This document shows positions 35,648 through 43,320 of a DNA stretch of 64,000 nt, piece by piece. Position 1 is the first letter of the stretch. The number at the start of each line of letters is the position of its first letter. The stretch is taken from positions 62,001 to 126,000 of the forward strand of contig NZ_JAHUZG010000003.1 in NCBI RefSeq assembly GCF_019218285.1, read 5' to 3'. Below the pieces are notes generated by a model. The model searched no databases, was not told where the DNA came from, and worked only from the letters and a program-made list of their open reading frames with translations. Both the position numbers and the translations under genes were made by a program. The stretch is from Antarctobacter sediminis. GTDB taxonomy: Bacteria; Pseudomonadota; Alphaproteobacteria; Rhodobacterales; Rhodobacteraceae.

Positions 35648-36157
35648 TCAGCCTTTCAGACTGACAAACCGTCCGCCCTGAAACAGGAGCGGCAGGCCGG
35701 GCCGGAACGCGGCAGAGAGCACGCGCCCGACAATGATGACATGATCGCCGGCGTCATGCACGGCCTCTTGGACACAATCGAAACGGGCAAGGCAACCGCC
35801 GATGCGGGCAACACCGTTTTCGTCGGTGACGACGTCCAGCCCGTCAAAAGCCTGCGCATCGCGGGTGAAGGCGTTGCAAAGCTGTTGCTGATGTCCGTCC
35901 AGAACATGGATGGCGTAATGCGTCGCATCGCGGAACACCGGGAAGCGCCGCGAGGATTTTTGCGGCGACCACAGAACCAGCGGCGGGTCCAGCGAAACGC
36001 TGGCAAAACTGGACGCGGTGATGCCCATCGGGCCGTCAGGCCCGGGGGCGGTCACGATGGTCACGCCGGTGGCAAAAGACCCAAGCGCATCGCGAAAGGC
36101 TCGGGCATCCTCGGAGGGGTCGAACACTTGCATCGTCTGGCCCAGGTCGCCGTCCAT
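35648..36157 (-). CDS. FMN reductase, flavin reductase-like domain (SmoA/SsuE-role partner)
   Basis: The 169-residue product has the split-barrel flavin-reductase fold: FRDALGSFATGVTIVTAPG, MGITASSFASVSLDPPLVLWSPQKSSR, then HYAIHVLDGHQQQLCNAF and a C-terminal GRVLSAAF…PLLFQGGRFVSL. It would supply reduced FMN to the neighbouring monooxygenase. The start is an ATG inside an ATGA overlap with the aldo/keto reductase stop. In the sulfo-SMO pathway SmoA fills this role; that parallel is inferred from gene company. Confidence 0.85.
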   Translation of the reverse strand: MDGDLGQTMQVFDPSEDARAFRDALGSFATGVTIVTAPGPDGPMGITASSFASVSLDPPLVLWSPQKSSRRFPVFRDATHYAIHVLDGHQQQLCNAFTRDAQAFDGLDVVTDENGVARIGGCLARFDCVQEAVHDAGDHVIIVGRVLSAAFRPGLPLLFQGGRFVSLKG

Positions 36158-37041
36158 CAGGGCACCTCGTGCCCCAGCGCCGCGGTGTAGAGTTCGTACC
36201 ACAACTCGCGCGTCATCTGGACGTCGAATGCCTTGGAGAACCCTTTGATGCGGTCGATGGTGTTTGTACCCATGACCGGCAGGATGCCCGCCGGATGCGC
36301 CAACAGCCACGCAACCGCGACGGCGGCACGATCGACACCGAAATCGGCGGCCACGCGGTCCATGACCTGCGTCAGCGGCGTGTCCCCGGTCATCAGGCTG
36401 CCGCCGCCCAGCGGCGACCAGGCCATCGGCGCGATGCCGCGTTCCTGAAGATAGGCCACGTCACCATTTGTGAACCCGTCGTGCGCCGACAGGCTCAATT
36501 CGATCTGGTTGGTGACCAGCGGCGTCTTGGTGGCCGATTGCAGCAGCGTCCAGTCGTGCAGCTTGAAGTTCGACACGCCCACGGCGCGCACCTTGCCCGA
36601 GGCGACGACCTCGTCCAGCGCGGCGCCGGTTTCGCGGTGATCCATCATCGGGTCGGGCCGGTGGATCAGCAGCAGGTCGATACGATCCGTCTTCATCAGA
36701 AGCAGCGAGTGGTCGACCGAGGCAAGGATATGTGCGCGGCTGGTGTCGTAGTATTTCACCTTGGCGTCGGCATAGCGGCCCACCGGCGCGACGATGTCGC
36801 ATTTGGTGACGATCTCGACCTTGTTGCGCAACTCAGGCGTCAGCGCCGTGCCAAGGATCTCTTCGGCCTCGTAGCCGCCGTAGATGTCGGCCTGATCCAG
36901 CGTGGTGATCCCCTGATCAAGGCAGGCGTCGATCTTGGCGCGGACATGTTCGGGCGAGGTGTTGCTGTCGTCGCCCAGACGCCACATGCCATAGACGATG
37001 CGGCTGAAGCTCAGCCCCTGTTGCAGTTCGACGCGATCCAT
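36157..37041 (-). CDS. NADPH-dependent aldo/keto reductase (SmoB-like candidate)
   Basis: The 294-residue (beta/alpha)8 reductase has the tetrad elements: Asp in ITTLDQADIYGGYEAEEILG with catalytic Tyr, Lys in VEIVTKCDI and His in LLLIHRPDP. It also has VSNFKLHDW and the C-terminal cofactor stretch GILPVMGTNTIDRI. It is of the YdhF-like AKR type. Its start overlaps the monooxygenase stop (TAATG), and its stop overlaps the flavin reductase start, so the three enzymes are translated as a block. In sulfo-SMO loci an AKR (SmoB) reduces 6-oxo-glucose to glucose after desulfonation, and this gene occupies that place. Substrate unproven. Confidence 0.85.
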   Translation of the reverse strand: MDRVELQQGLSFSRIVYGMWRLGDDSNTSPEHVRAKIDACLDQGITTLDQADIYGGYEAEEILGTALTPELRNKVEIVTKCDIVAPVGRYADAKVKYYDTSRAHILASVDHSLLLMKTDRIDLLLIHRPDPMMDHRETGAALDEVVASGKVRAVGVSNFKLHDWTLLQSATKTPLVTNQIELSLSAHDGFTNGDVAYLQERGIAPMAWSPLGGGSLMTGDTPLTQVMDRVAADFGVDRAAVAVAWLLAHPAGILPVMGTNTIDRIKGFSKAFDVQMTRELWYELYTAALGHEVP

Positions 37042-38195
37042 TACTTGCGTTCTCCCACGCCAAGGGGCGTTGCCGGTGTTTCGGATGGCACGCGGCCGTA
37101 TTCATGCGGCAGCGAGCAGGTCTTGAGCTCCGGCATGACCAACTTGCCGAAATGCTGACATTCGTCAATGTGCGGGTAGCCGGAGAAGATGAAGGCACGG
37201 ATGCCCATCTTGCGATAGGTCTCGATCTCGGAAAGCACCTGATCGGCAGAGCCCACAAGCGCCGCGCCACAGCCCGAGCGCGCCCGGCCAACACCGGTCC
37301 ACAGATGCGGTTCGACATAGCCGAACTTGTCCGCCAGTTCGCGGGCACGGGCCTGATGCGACACGCCCAGCGAGATCGAGTCATGCGCCCTGTCGCGGAT
37401 CAGCGTGCCGTATTCATCGTCCAGCTTGGACACGAGGTGTTCGGCGTATTCGCGGGCTTCTGCCTCGGTATCGCGGACAATCATGTGCACGCGCAGGCCA
37501 TAGTCCAGCGTCCGGCCATAGCGTTCGGCCACGGCGTTCACGTCCTTCATGCGCTGGGCGAGGTTTTCCTTTGGCTCGGGCCACATCAGGTAGACGTCGC
37601 AATGCTGGCCGCAGAGTTCCAGCGCGTCGGGGGAATAGCCGCCGAAATACAGCAGCGGGCCGCCGGTCTGATAGGGTTTGGCCGGATCGGTGGTCAGGCC
37701 CTCGAAGTTATAGACCTCACCCTGAAAGTTGATCTCGTCCTGGGTCCAGGCCTGTTTCAGGATCTGTACCACTTCGCGCGAACGCTGATAGCGATAGCGG
37801 CTTTCAGCCTTTTCGCCGGGAAAATCCGAGGAGATGACGTTCAGCGTCAGCCGGCCTTTCATCATGTGATCCAGCGTCGCCACCGTGCGGGCCAGCATGA
37901 TCGGATGCATCTCGCCGCAGCGGATCGCCGCCAGCATGTTGATGCGGTCGGTCAGCGGCGCCATGCCGGCGACAAAGCTGAGGGTATCCTGCCCGACTTG
38001 GTAGGACGAGGGCGCGAGGATATTGCGGAAACCCTGCTTTTCTGCCTCCAGCACGATGTCGCGGCAGTGTTCGAAGGACGAGCGCAGGTCGCCTTCGGGG
38101 ATGCCGAGAAAACGGTAGTCATCAGAGCAGAGCGCCGAGAACCAGCTGACCTCGGATGCGTCCAGATCGGGCGACGTGACGGGCACGACGGTCAT
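37041..38195 (-). CDS. FMN-dependent alkanesulfonate-type monooxygenase (SsuD/SmoC-like, LLM class)
   Basis: The 384-residue luciferase-like TIM-barrel enzyme contains ILAPSSYQVGQDTLSFVAG, INMLAAIRCGEMHPIMLAR, GRLTLNVISSDFPGEKAESRYRY in parts, FGGYSPDALELCGQHCDVYL and a C-terminal RARSGCGAALVGSADQVLSEI block. These are characteristic of the SsuD subgroup of sulfonate monooxygenases, which release sulfite from C-S bonds using FMNH2 and oxygen. The ATG at 38195 has GGGAGG upstream; the longer frame crosses into the divergent regulator's region. It leads the minus-strand operon. With AKR and flavin reductase it could act on sulfoquinovose, but other sulfonates remain possible. Confidence 0.86.
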   Translation of the reverse strand: MTVVPVTSPDLDASEVSWFSALCSDDYRFLGIPEGDLRSSFEHCRDIVLEAEKQGFRNILAPSSYQVGQDTLSFVAGMAPLTDRINMLAAIRCGEMHPIMLARTVATLDHMMKGRLTLNVISSDFPGEKAESRYRYQRSREVVQILKQAWTQDEINFQGEVYNFEGLTTDPAKPYQTGGPLLYFGGYSPDALELCGQHCDVYLMWPEPKENLAQRMKDVNAVAERYGRTLDYGLRVHMIVRDTEAEAREYAEHLVSKLDDEYGTLIRDRAHDSISLGVSHQARARELADKFGYVEPHLWTGVGRARSGCGAALVGSADQVLSEIETYRKMGIRAFIFSGYPHIDECQHFGKLVMPELKTCSLPHEYGRVPSETPATPLGVGERK

Positions 38196-38325
38196 ACGGG
38201 GACCTCCCAGTTGCGCGCCGGATTCGGCGTCGATTTCCTCTTGCGTAGCATCCGGAAATTCATGCATCAATAGTGTATTAATTTGCGCTGCGGAAAACCG
38301 TGGCCGGTTTCGGAGGAGTAGGGAC
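38196..38325. promoter_or_regulatory. Divergent promoter region between the monooxygenase operon and GntR
   Basis: This 130-base gap holds an AT-rich core with an imperfect dyad AATA-GTG-TATT at 38269-38279. That is a plausible site for the GntR protein encoded next to it. The dyad is short and I could not fix promoter boxes. Confidence 0.35.
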
Positions 38326-39042
38326 TTGGTGCGAGGACGCCCCTCTGCGGCGCTGCCCAAACACGCCCAGATCAGCGAAACGCTGATCCGTGACATCGCC
38401 AGCGGACGGCTGGCGGATGGCGCGCGCCTGCCCCCGGAACGCGAGATGGCCGAACAGCTGGGCATTGCCGTTGGCACCCTGCGCAAGGCGTTGGAAACCT
38501 TGTCAAACAAAGGGTTGCTGGACCGGGTTCAGGGATCGGGAAACTATGTGCGGGCGCGCGAAGGCGTGGCCTCGATCTATTCCATGCTGCGGCTGGAACT
38601 GAAGACCGGAGGCGGCCTGCCGACGGCAGAGTTTCTGGGCGTCGAACGCCTGCCAAAACCGGCGGATGCGCCTGATTTCGGCCCCTCGGACGAGGGCTGG
38701 CGTTTTCGCCGGTTGCGATTCCTTGGTGGGGTGCCCGCCGCGATGGAAGAGATCTGGCTTGACGGCGCGCAGGCCGAACAGATCACCGCCGAAGACGTTT
38801 CGGAATCGCTCTACCTCTTCTACCGCGAGCGGCTGGGGCTGGTGATCCTCGCGGCCGAGGATCGCGTGTCCGTCGGGCCGGTGCCCGATTGGCGCGACCC
38901 GAGGTTCCCGCCCGAAACGGGCAGCATCTCGGGGTATATCGAACGTACTGCGCGCAACAGCGCTGGCGCGGTCGTCGAGTTTTCACGGACCTGGTTCGAT
39001 CCGGGCACCGTCATCTATATCAACAGGATCGGCAAGGCATGA
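38326..39042 (+). CDS. GntR-family regulator, HutC-type effector domain
   Basis: The 238-residue product has an N-terminal winged helix (KHAQISETLIRDIASGRLADG, LPPEREMAEQLGIAVGTLRKAL, LLDRVQGSGNYV). Its C-terminal UTRA-like domain has MEEIWLDGAQAEQITAED and ends in FSRTWFDPGTVIYINRI. UTRA domains usually sense sugars, sugar phosphates or small carboxylates. The frame begins with TTG-GTG after GGAGG; TTG at 38326 gives the better spacing (9 bases) and GTG at 38329 is the alternative. It overlaps the next gene by 4 bases. It probably controls the divergent monooxygenase-TRAP operon and itself. Confidence 0.85.
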   Translation: MVRGRPSAALPKHAQISETLIRDIASGRLADGARLPPEREMAEQLGIAVGTLRKALETLSNKGLLDRVQGSGNYVRAREGVASIYSMLRLELKTGGGLPTAEFLGVERLPKPADAPDFGPSDEGWRFRRLRFLGGVPAAMEEIWLDGAQAEQITAEDVSESLYLFYRERLGLVILAAEDRVSVGPVPDWRDPRFPPETGSISGYIERTARNSAGAVVEFSRTWFDPGTVIYINRIGKA

Positions 39043-40127
39043 CCATGGTCAGGTACGGTCTCATCGGCTGCGGCATGATGGGGCGCGAGCATATTCAGAA
39101 CATCAACCTTTTGCCGCAGGGGCAGGTGATTGCGGTCTACGACCCGGTGGCCGAACTGGCGCTCAGCGCGGCGGAGCTGGCTGGCGGTGCGCAGGTCTGC
39201 GAAACGCTGGATGCGTTGCTGGCGGTGCAGGAACTGGACGCGCTGGTGATCGTCAGCCCGAACGACTGCCACGTGCCGCAACTGCGCCAGATCGCGGCCA
39301 CCCGCCCGTTGCCGGTGTTGTGCGAAAAGCCGCTGTATACCACGCCCGAGGACGAGGCCTTTCTGCGTGATTTCGCGGCCAGCTATCCGGCCCCGGTCTG
39401 GGTTGCGATGGAATATCGCTACATGCCGCCGATCGCCTTGCTGCGCGAGGAAATGGCCGATGCCACCGGTGGGATTGCGATGCTGACGATCCGCGAACAC
39501 CGGTTTCCCTTCCTGCCCAAGGTCGGGGCGTGGAACCGGTTTAACCTGCGCAGCGGCGGCACACTGGTCGAAAAATGCTGCCATTTCTTCGATCTCATGC
39601 GGTTGATCCTTCAGGATGAGCCTGTGCGCGTCATGGCCAGCGCCGGGCAGGCGGTGAACCACAAGGATGAAACCTATGACGGCAAGGCGCCGGACATCTG
39701 GGACAATGGCTATGTCATCGTAGATTTCGCCCGAGGTGCGCGGGCGATGCTGGAACTTTGCATGTTCGCCGAAGGATCGCGCTATCAGGAAGAGATCAGC
39801 GCCATGGGGCCACGCGGCAAGATCGAGGCGCTGGTGCCCGGACCGGGCCGTTTCTGGCCCGAGCATCTTGGTGAACCGCCGGTGCCGCAGGTCATCGTGT
39901 CGCCACGCGTGCCCAAGGGGCCGCGCCTGATCGAGGTTCCGGTCGAGGCGGAGCTGCTTGCGGCGGGCGACCATAACGGCTCCACCTATTACCAGCACGA
40001 ACGGTTCAATGCGGTGGTGCGCGGCGAAGGCGCGCCCGAGGTGACGCTGGCCGATGGCATGGCGGCAGTTCGGATCGGGCTGGCGGCGCAAGAAAGCGCG
40101 GCCACCGGGCGGGCGGTTGCGCTCTAG
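39039..40127 (+). CDS. Gfo/Idh/MocA-family NAD(P)-dependent protein
   Basis: The 362-residue product has a Rossmann domain beginning YGLIGCGMMGREHI and the family motif LCEKPLYT with the catalytic Lys. Its C-terminal domain has GGTLVEKCCHFFDLMRLIL, which carries the conserved His/Asp region. Members oxidise sugars or, in the GH109 and GH188 branches, cleave glycosides by a transient NAD-dependent oxidation. GH188 members act on sulfoquinovosides. Because the gene is coupled by ATGA to the GntR gene beside a sulfonate monooxygenase operon, a glycosidase role at the entry of sulfoquinovose breakdown is attractive but not shown. An ordinary sugar dehydrogenase is the alternative. Confidence 0.8.
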   Translation: MTMVRYGLIGCGMMGREHIQNINLLPQGQVIAVYDPVAELALSAAELAGGAQVCETLDALLAVQELDALVIVSPNDCHVPQLRQIAATRPLPVLCEKPLYTTPEDEAFLRDFAASYPAPVWVAMEYRYMPPIALLREEMADATGGIAMLTIREHRFPFLPKVGAWNRFNLRSGGTLVEKCCHFFDLMRLILQDEPVRVMASAGQAVNHKDETYDGKAPDIWDNGYVIVDFARGARAMLELCMFAEGSRYQEEISAMGPRGKIEALVPGPGRFWPEHLGEPPVPQVIVSPRVPKGPRLIEVPVEAELLAAGDHNGSTYYQHERFNAVVRGEGAPEVTLADGMAAVRIGLAAQESAATGRAVAL

Positions 40128-40180
40128 GTCGCAGGACAGCGAAACCGCCGCGCCGCCTTGATACCGATCATGTCGTCCGG

Positions 40181-40213
40181 CGCGTTTCACAGGCAGACTG
40201 CCCGTGAAACGCG
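40181..40213. promoter_or_regulatory. Near-perfect 33-base palindrome before the ABC exporter genes
   Basis: Arms 40181-40196 and 40198-40213 pair at 15 of 16 positions around a single A. The right arm touches the GGAG that serves the ATPase start at 40223. It may be an operator for the exporter or an RNA hairpin that limits its translation. No T-run follows, so it is not a typical terminator for the gene before it. Confidence 0.5.
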
Positions 40214-40222
40214 GAGATGGTC

Positions 40223-40951
40223 ATGGGCAAGGCGGCGGGCGTGTCCCGAGAGGTGGTATTTCGCACCGAGGGACTGACCAAGGTCTATGACACCGGCGAA
40301 GTGCAGGTTCGTGCGCTGGCCGGTGTGGATCTTGAACTTTATGGCTCGGAACTGACGGTGCTGCTGGGGCCGTCGGGGTCGGGCAAATCGACCCTGTTGA
40401 ATATTCTTGGCGGTCTGGACCGGCCCAGCGACGGGCGGTTCTGGTTCCGCCAGACTGAGCTGACCCGGGCAAGCGACCGCCAGTTGACGCGGTTTCGGCG
40501 CGACCACGTGGGCTTTGTCTTTCAGTTCTACAATCTCGTGCCCTCGCTAAATGCGCGTGAGAACGTGCAACTGGTCACGGATGTGGCGAAACGCCCGATG
40601 AAACCCGCCGAGGCGCTGGAACTGGTGGGGCTGGGCCACCGGATGGACCATTTCCCGGCGCAGATGTCCGGGGGCGAACAGCAGCGGGTTGCCATAGCCC
40701 GCGCAATCGCGAAACGCCCCGACGTGCTGTTGTGTGATGAGCCCACCGGCGCGCTGGACAGCAAGACCGGCACGCAGGTTCTGGCCACGTTGCAACGCAT
40801 CAACGATGAATTCGGCACGACGACGGCGGTCATCACCCACAACGCCGCGATCCGGCAGATGGCGCATCGGGTGATCCGCTTTCAGGACGGCAAGATCGCG
40901 CGGATCGAGGAAAACGACACCCGGCTTGCCGCCTCGGACATCCATTGGTGA
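40223..40951 (+). CDS. ABC exporter ATP-binding protein, MacB/LolD type
   Basis: The 242-residue ATPase has Walker [10 protein letters not shown], the Q-loop [18 protein letters not shown], signature [16 protein letters not shown], Walker [13 protein letters not shown] and the H-loop VITHN. The LFxx/PTGALDxxxG pattern is that of the LolD/MacB group, which drives FtsX-type permeases. The ATG at 40223 has GGAG 6 bases upstream; an in-frame ATG two codons earlier lies too close to it. It is followed by a split permease and an HlyD-type protein, so the unit resembles DevBCA/MacAB exporters that work by mechanotransmission. Confidence 0.9.
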   Translation: MGKAAGVSREVVFRTEGLTKVYDTGEVQVRALAGVDLELYGSELTVLLGPSGSGKSTLLNILGGLDRPSDGRFWFRQTELTRASDRQLTRFRRDHVGFVFQFYNLVPSLNARENVQLVTDVAKRPMKPAEALELVGLGHRMDHFPAQMSGGEQQRVAIARAIAKRPDVLLCDEPTGALDSKTGTQVLATLQRINDEFGTTTAVITHNAAIRQMAHRVIRFQDGKIARIEENDTRLAASDIHW

Positions 40952-40955
40952 CCTG

Positions 40956-42347
40956 ATGCACGCGATGGACCTCAAGCTGTTGCGCGACTTCCGCAGGCTC
41001 TGGTTGCAGGGGCTGGCGATTGCGCTGGTACTGGCGGCGGGTGTCGCGGTGATCCTGATGTCGGTGGGAATGAGCCGGGCGCTGAACGAAACCCGCAGCG
41101 CTTATTACGACAGCAACCGATTTGCGCATGTCTTTGCCTCAGCCCGGCGGGCGCCGGACAGTCTGGCGCTGCGGTTGCGTGATATCGAGGGTGTGGCGCA
41201 GGTGGAAACGCAGGTGCGGTCCTACGCGATTCTCGACATACCGGGGCGGTCGAAACCGGCGACCGGGTTGCTGATCTCGCGCCCCGAAAGCGGTGAGCCG
41301 CTGCTGAATGTGCCGCTGTTGCGGTCGGGGCGCTGGCCCGAAGGCCCCGGCGAGGTGGCGGTCAACGAACCCTTTGCCAAGGCCAACGGGTTTGCGCTGG
41401 GCGATGTGATTTCGGTCAACCTCAACGGCCGCAAACGCGCGGTCACGATCATTGGCACCGCCCTCTCGCCCGAGTTCATCTATACCATCGGTCCCGGTGC
41501 TCTGATGCCGCAGAACGAAACCTTTGGCATCCTCTGGCTGGAGGCCGAGGTCATGGACGCGGGTTTTGGCATGGCAGGGGCCTTCAACACGGTGGCGCTG
41601 ACCGTGCTGCCGCGCACCCCGCTGGAGCCGGTCAAGGATGCGGTCAAGGCGCTGCTGGATCCCTTTGGTGCGACGACGCCGGTGGGGCGGGATGCACAAC
41701 AATCCAACGCTTTCCTCGATGCCGAGATCCAGTCGCTTGAGGTGCTGGCATGGGTGCTGCCGCCGGTTTTTCTTGGGATCACGATCTTTCTCGTGAACAT
41801 GGTCATGGGCCGGATCGTCCAGCTGGAACGGTCGGAAATCGGGCTGATGAAGGCGGTGGGCTACACCAACTGGGAAATCGGCCTGCATTACCTGATGCTG
41901 GCGGCGCTGATCGCGGTGCTGGGGATCGTGGTGGGCTGGGGCGTGGGGACATGGCTGGCGCAGGCGATGTCGCGACTGTACGCCAAGTATTTCGATTTTC
42001 CCTTTCTGGTTTTTGGCGTGCCGCTGAGGGTCTACGGGATTTCCGCGATCCTTGGCCTGTTCGCCACCAGCGCGGGGGCACTGACCAGCGCCATGCGCGC
42101 TGCGCGGCTGGCGCCCGCCGTGGCCATGGCGCCGCCCGCGCCGCCGAGTTTCCGCGGCTCTACCCTGGACGTGGTGGCGGATTTCCTGCGATTGGGACAA
42201 CCGACACGAATGATCCTGCGCAGCCTTCTGCGCTGGCCGTTGCGGGCGGGGATGACGCTGCTGGGCATGGCGATGGCAGTGGCGGTTCTTGTGGCCTCTA
42301 ACTTCTTTCCCGACGCGATGGAAGAAATCATCGACACGGCCTTTTAA
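40956..42347 (+). CDS. FtsX-type ABC permease, N-terminal portion ended by an in-frame TAA
   Basis: The 463 residues before the stop contain a first membrane helix (LQGLAIALVLAAGVAVILMSVG), a MacB-like periplasmic domain (about 45-255) and a three-helix FtsX module (about 265-385, with EIGLMKAVGYTNWEIGLHYL). A further helix near 430 (AGMTLLGMAMAVAVLVASNFF) is where the second module begins. The TAA at 42345-42347 interrupts one continuous frame; the same frame reads on through QSNRQDM into the next entry with full family similarity. Homologues of this two-module type are about 780-850 residues. A nonsense mutation, a sequencing error or genuine splitting are all possible. Confidence 0.75.
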   Translation: MHAMDLKLLRDFRRLWLQGLAIALVLAAGVAVILMSVGMSRALNETRSAYYDSNRFAHVFASARRAPDSLALRLRDIEGVAQVETQVRSYAILDIPGRSKPATGLLISRPESGEPLLNVPLLRSGRWPEGPGEVAVNEPFAKANGFALGDVISVNLNGRKRAVTIIGTALSPEFIYTIGPGALMPQNETFGILWLEAEVMDAGFGMAGAFNTVALTVLPRTPLEPVKDAVKALLDPFGATTPVGRDAQQSNAFLDAEIQSLEVLAWVLPPVFLGITIFLVNMVMGRIVQLERSEIGLMKAVGYTNWEIGLHYLMLAALIAVLGIVVGWGVGTWLAQAMSRLYAKYFDFPFLVFGVPLRVYGISAILGLFATSAGALTSAMRAARLAPAVAMAPPAPPSFRGSTLDVVADFLRLGQPTRMILRSLLRWPLRAGMTLLGMAMAVAVLVASNFFPDAMEEIIDTAF

Positions 42348-42365
42348 CAATCGAACCGGCAGGAC

Positions 42366-43316
42366 ATGCTGTTGCTGTTCGACCCCGACGCGCCGATCAC
42401 CGCGCTGGAAGAGGTCGCGCGCCTGCCCGGTGTGTTGCAGGTCGAACCGCAGCAGTACCATGCCGCCCGCCTGATCCACGGCGCCTATGAAAAGCAGGTG
42501 CCGGTGTCGACCGTCGCCAATACGGCGGATCTGGCGCGGGTGGTGGACGGGGACGGGCGCATCATCGCGCCCGATCCCTTTGGCATCCTGCTGTCGGACC
42601 GGCTGGCCGAGGCGCTGCACATCGAGGTGGGCGAGACCCTGACCGTCAGTTTCGAAAGCGGCCGGCGCGAGAGTCACGAGGTGCCCGTGACAGGCATCGT
42701 CACCCAGTTCTTTGGCCTTGGTGCCTATTTCGCCCATGACACGCTGAATGCCATGTTCCGGCAAAGCCCGCGTGTGTCCAACGTCAACGTCACCCTTGCC
42801 GATCCGTCCGCGGCAGATGCCTTTGAAGAGCAGATCAAGGATTTTCCCCGGCTCATGGGGACGATCAACATGACCGAGAACCGGCGCAGCTTTATGGATA
42901 CGCTGAGCCAGAACATCCTGATTGCCACAACGGTCTATGGCATTCTCGGCACGATCATCACCGTGGGCGTGGCCTATAACGCCGCACGGGTGCAATTGTC
43001 CGAACGGGCGCGCGAACTGGCCTGCCTGCGCATCCTTGGCTTTGGCAAGGGTGAGGTCGCCTATATCCTTGCCGGTGAGGTGCTGTTGCTGGCGCTGCTG
43101 GCGCAGCCGGTGGGCTGGTGGATCGGCTATGGCGTCGCGCGGTTGATGACCGAGGGGTTCACCAGCGACCTTTACGCCATTCCGCTGGTGCTGGAACCGG
43201 GCACCTTTGCCCGGGCCAGCCTGATCGTGCTGGGGGCTGCCGTCGTTTCGGTGGCGCTTGTGGCGATCCGCCTTGGCCGGCTTGACCTGATTTCCGTCAT
43301 GAAAACGAGAGAGTGA
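42366..43316 (+). CDS. FtsX-type ABC permease, C-terminal portion after the in-frame stop
   Basis: The 316 residues continue the previous frame: a second MacB-like periplasmic domain (VLQVEPQQYHAARLI to about 195) and a second FtsX module (NILIATTVYGILGTIITVGVAYNAARVQL, RELACLRILGFGKGEVAYIL). The end, DLISVMKTRE, is a typical FtsX terminus. The first ATG after the stop is at 42366, with only AGGA very close by, so independent translation would be weak. No other disablement is seen in this half, which argues for a recent event or readthrough. It lies 4 bases before the membrane-fusion gene. Confidence 0.7.
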   Translation: MLLLFDPDAPITALEEVARLPGVLQVEPQQYHAARLIHGAYEKQVPVSTVANTADLARVVDGDGRIIAPDPFGILLSDRLAEALHIEVGETLTVSFESGRRESHEVPVTGIVTQFFGLGAYFAHDTLNAMFRQSPRVSNVNVTLADPSAADAFEEQIKDFPRLMGTINMTENRRSFMDTLSQNILIATTVYGILGTIITVGVAYNAARVQLSERARELACLRILGFGKGEVAYILAGEVLLLALLAQPVGWWIGYGVARLMTEGFTSDLYAIPLVLEPGTFARASLIVLGAAVVSVALVAIRLGRLDLISVMKTRE

Positions 43317-43320
43317 ACCT

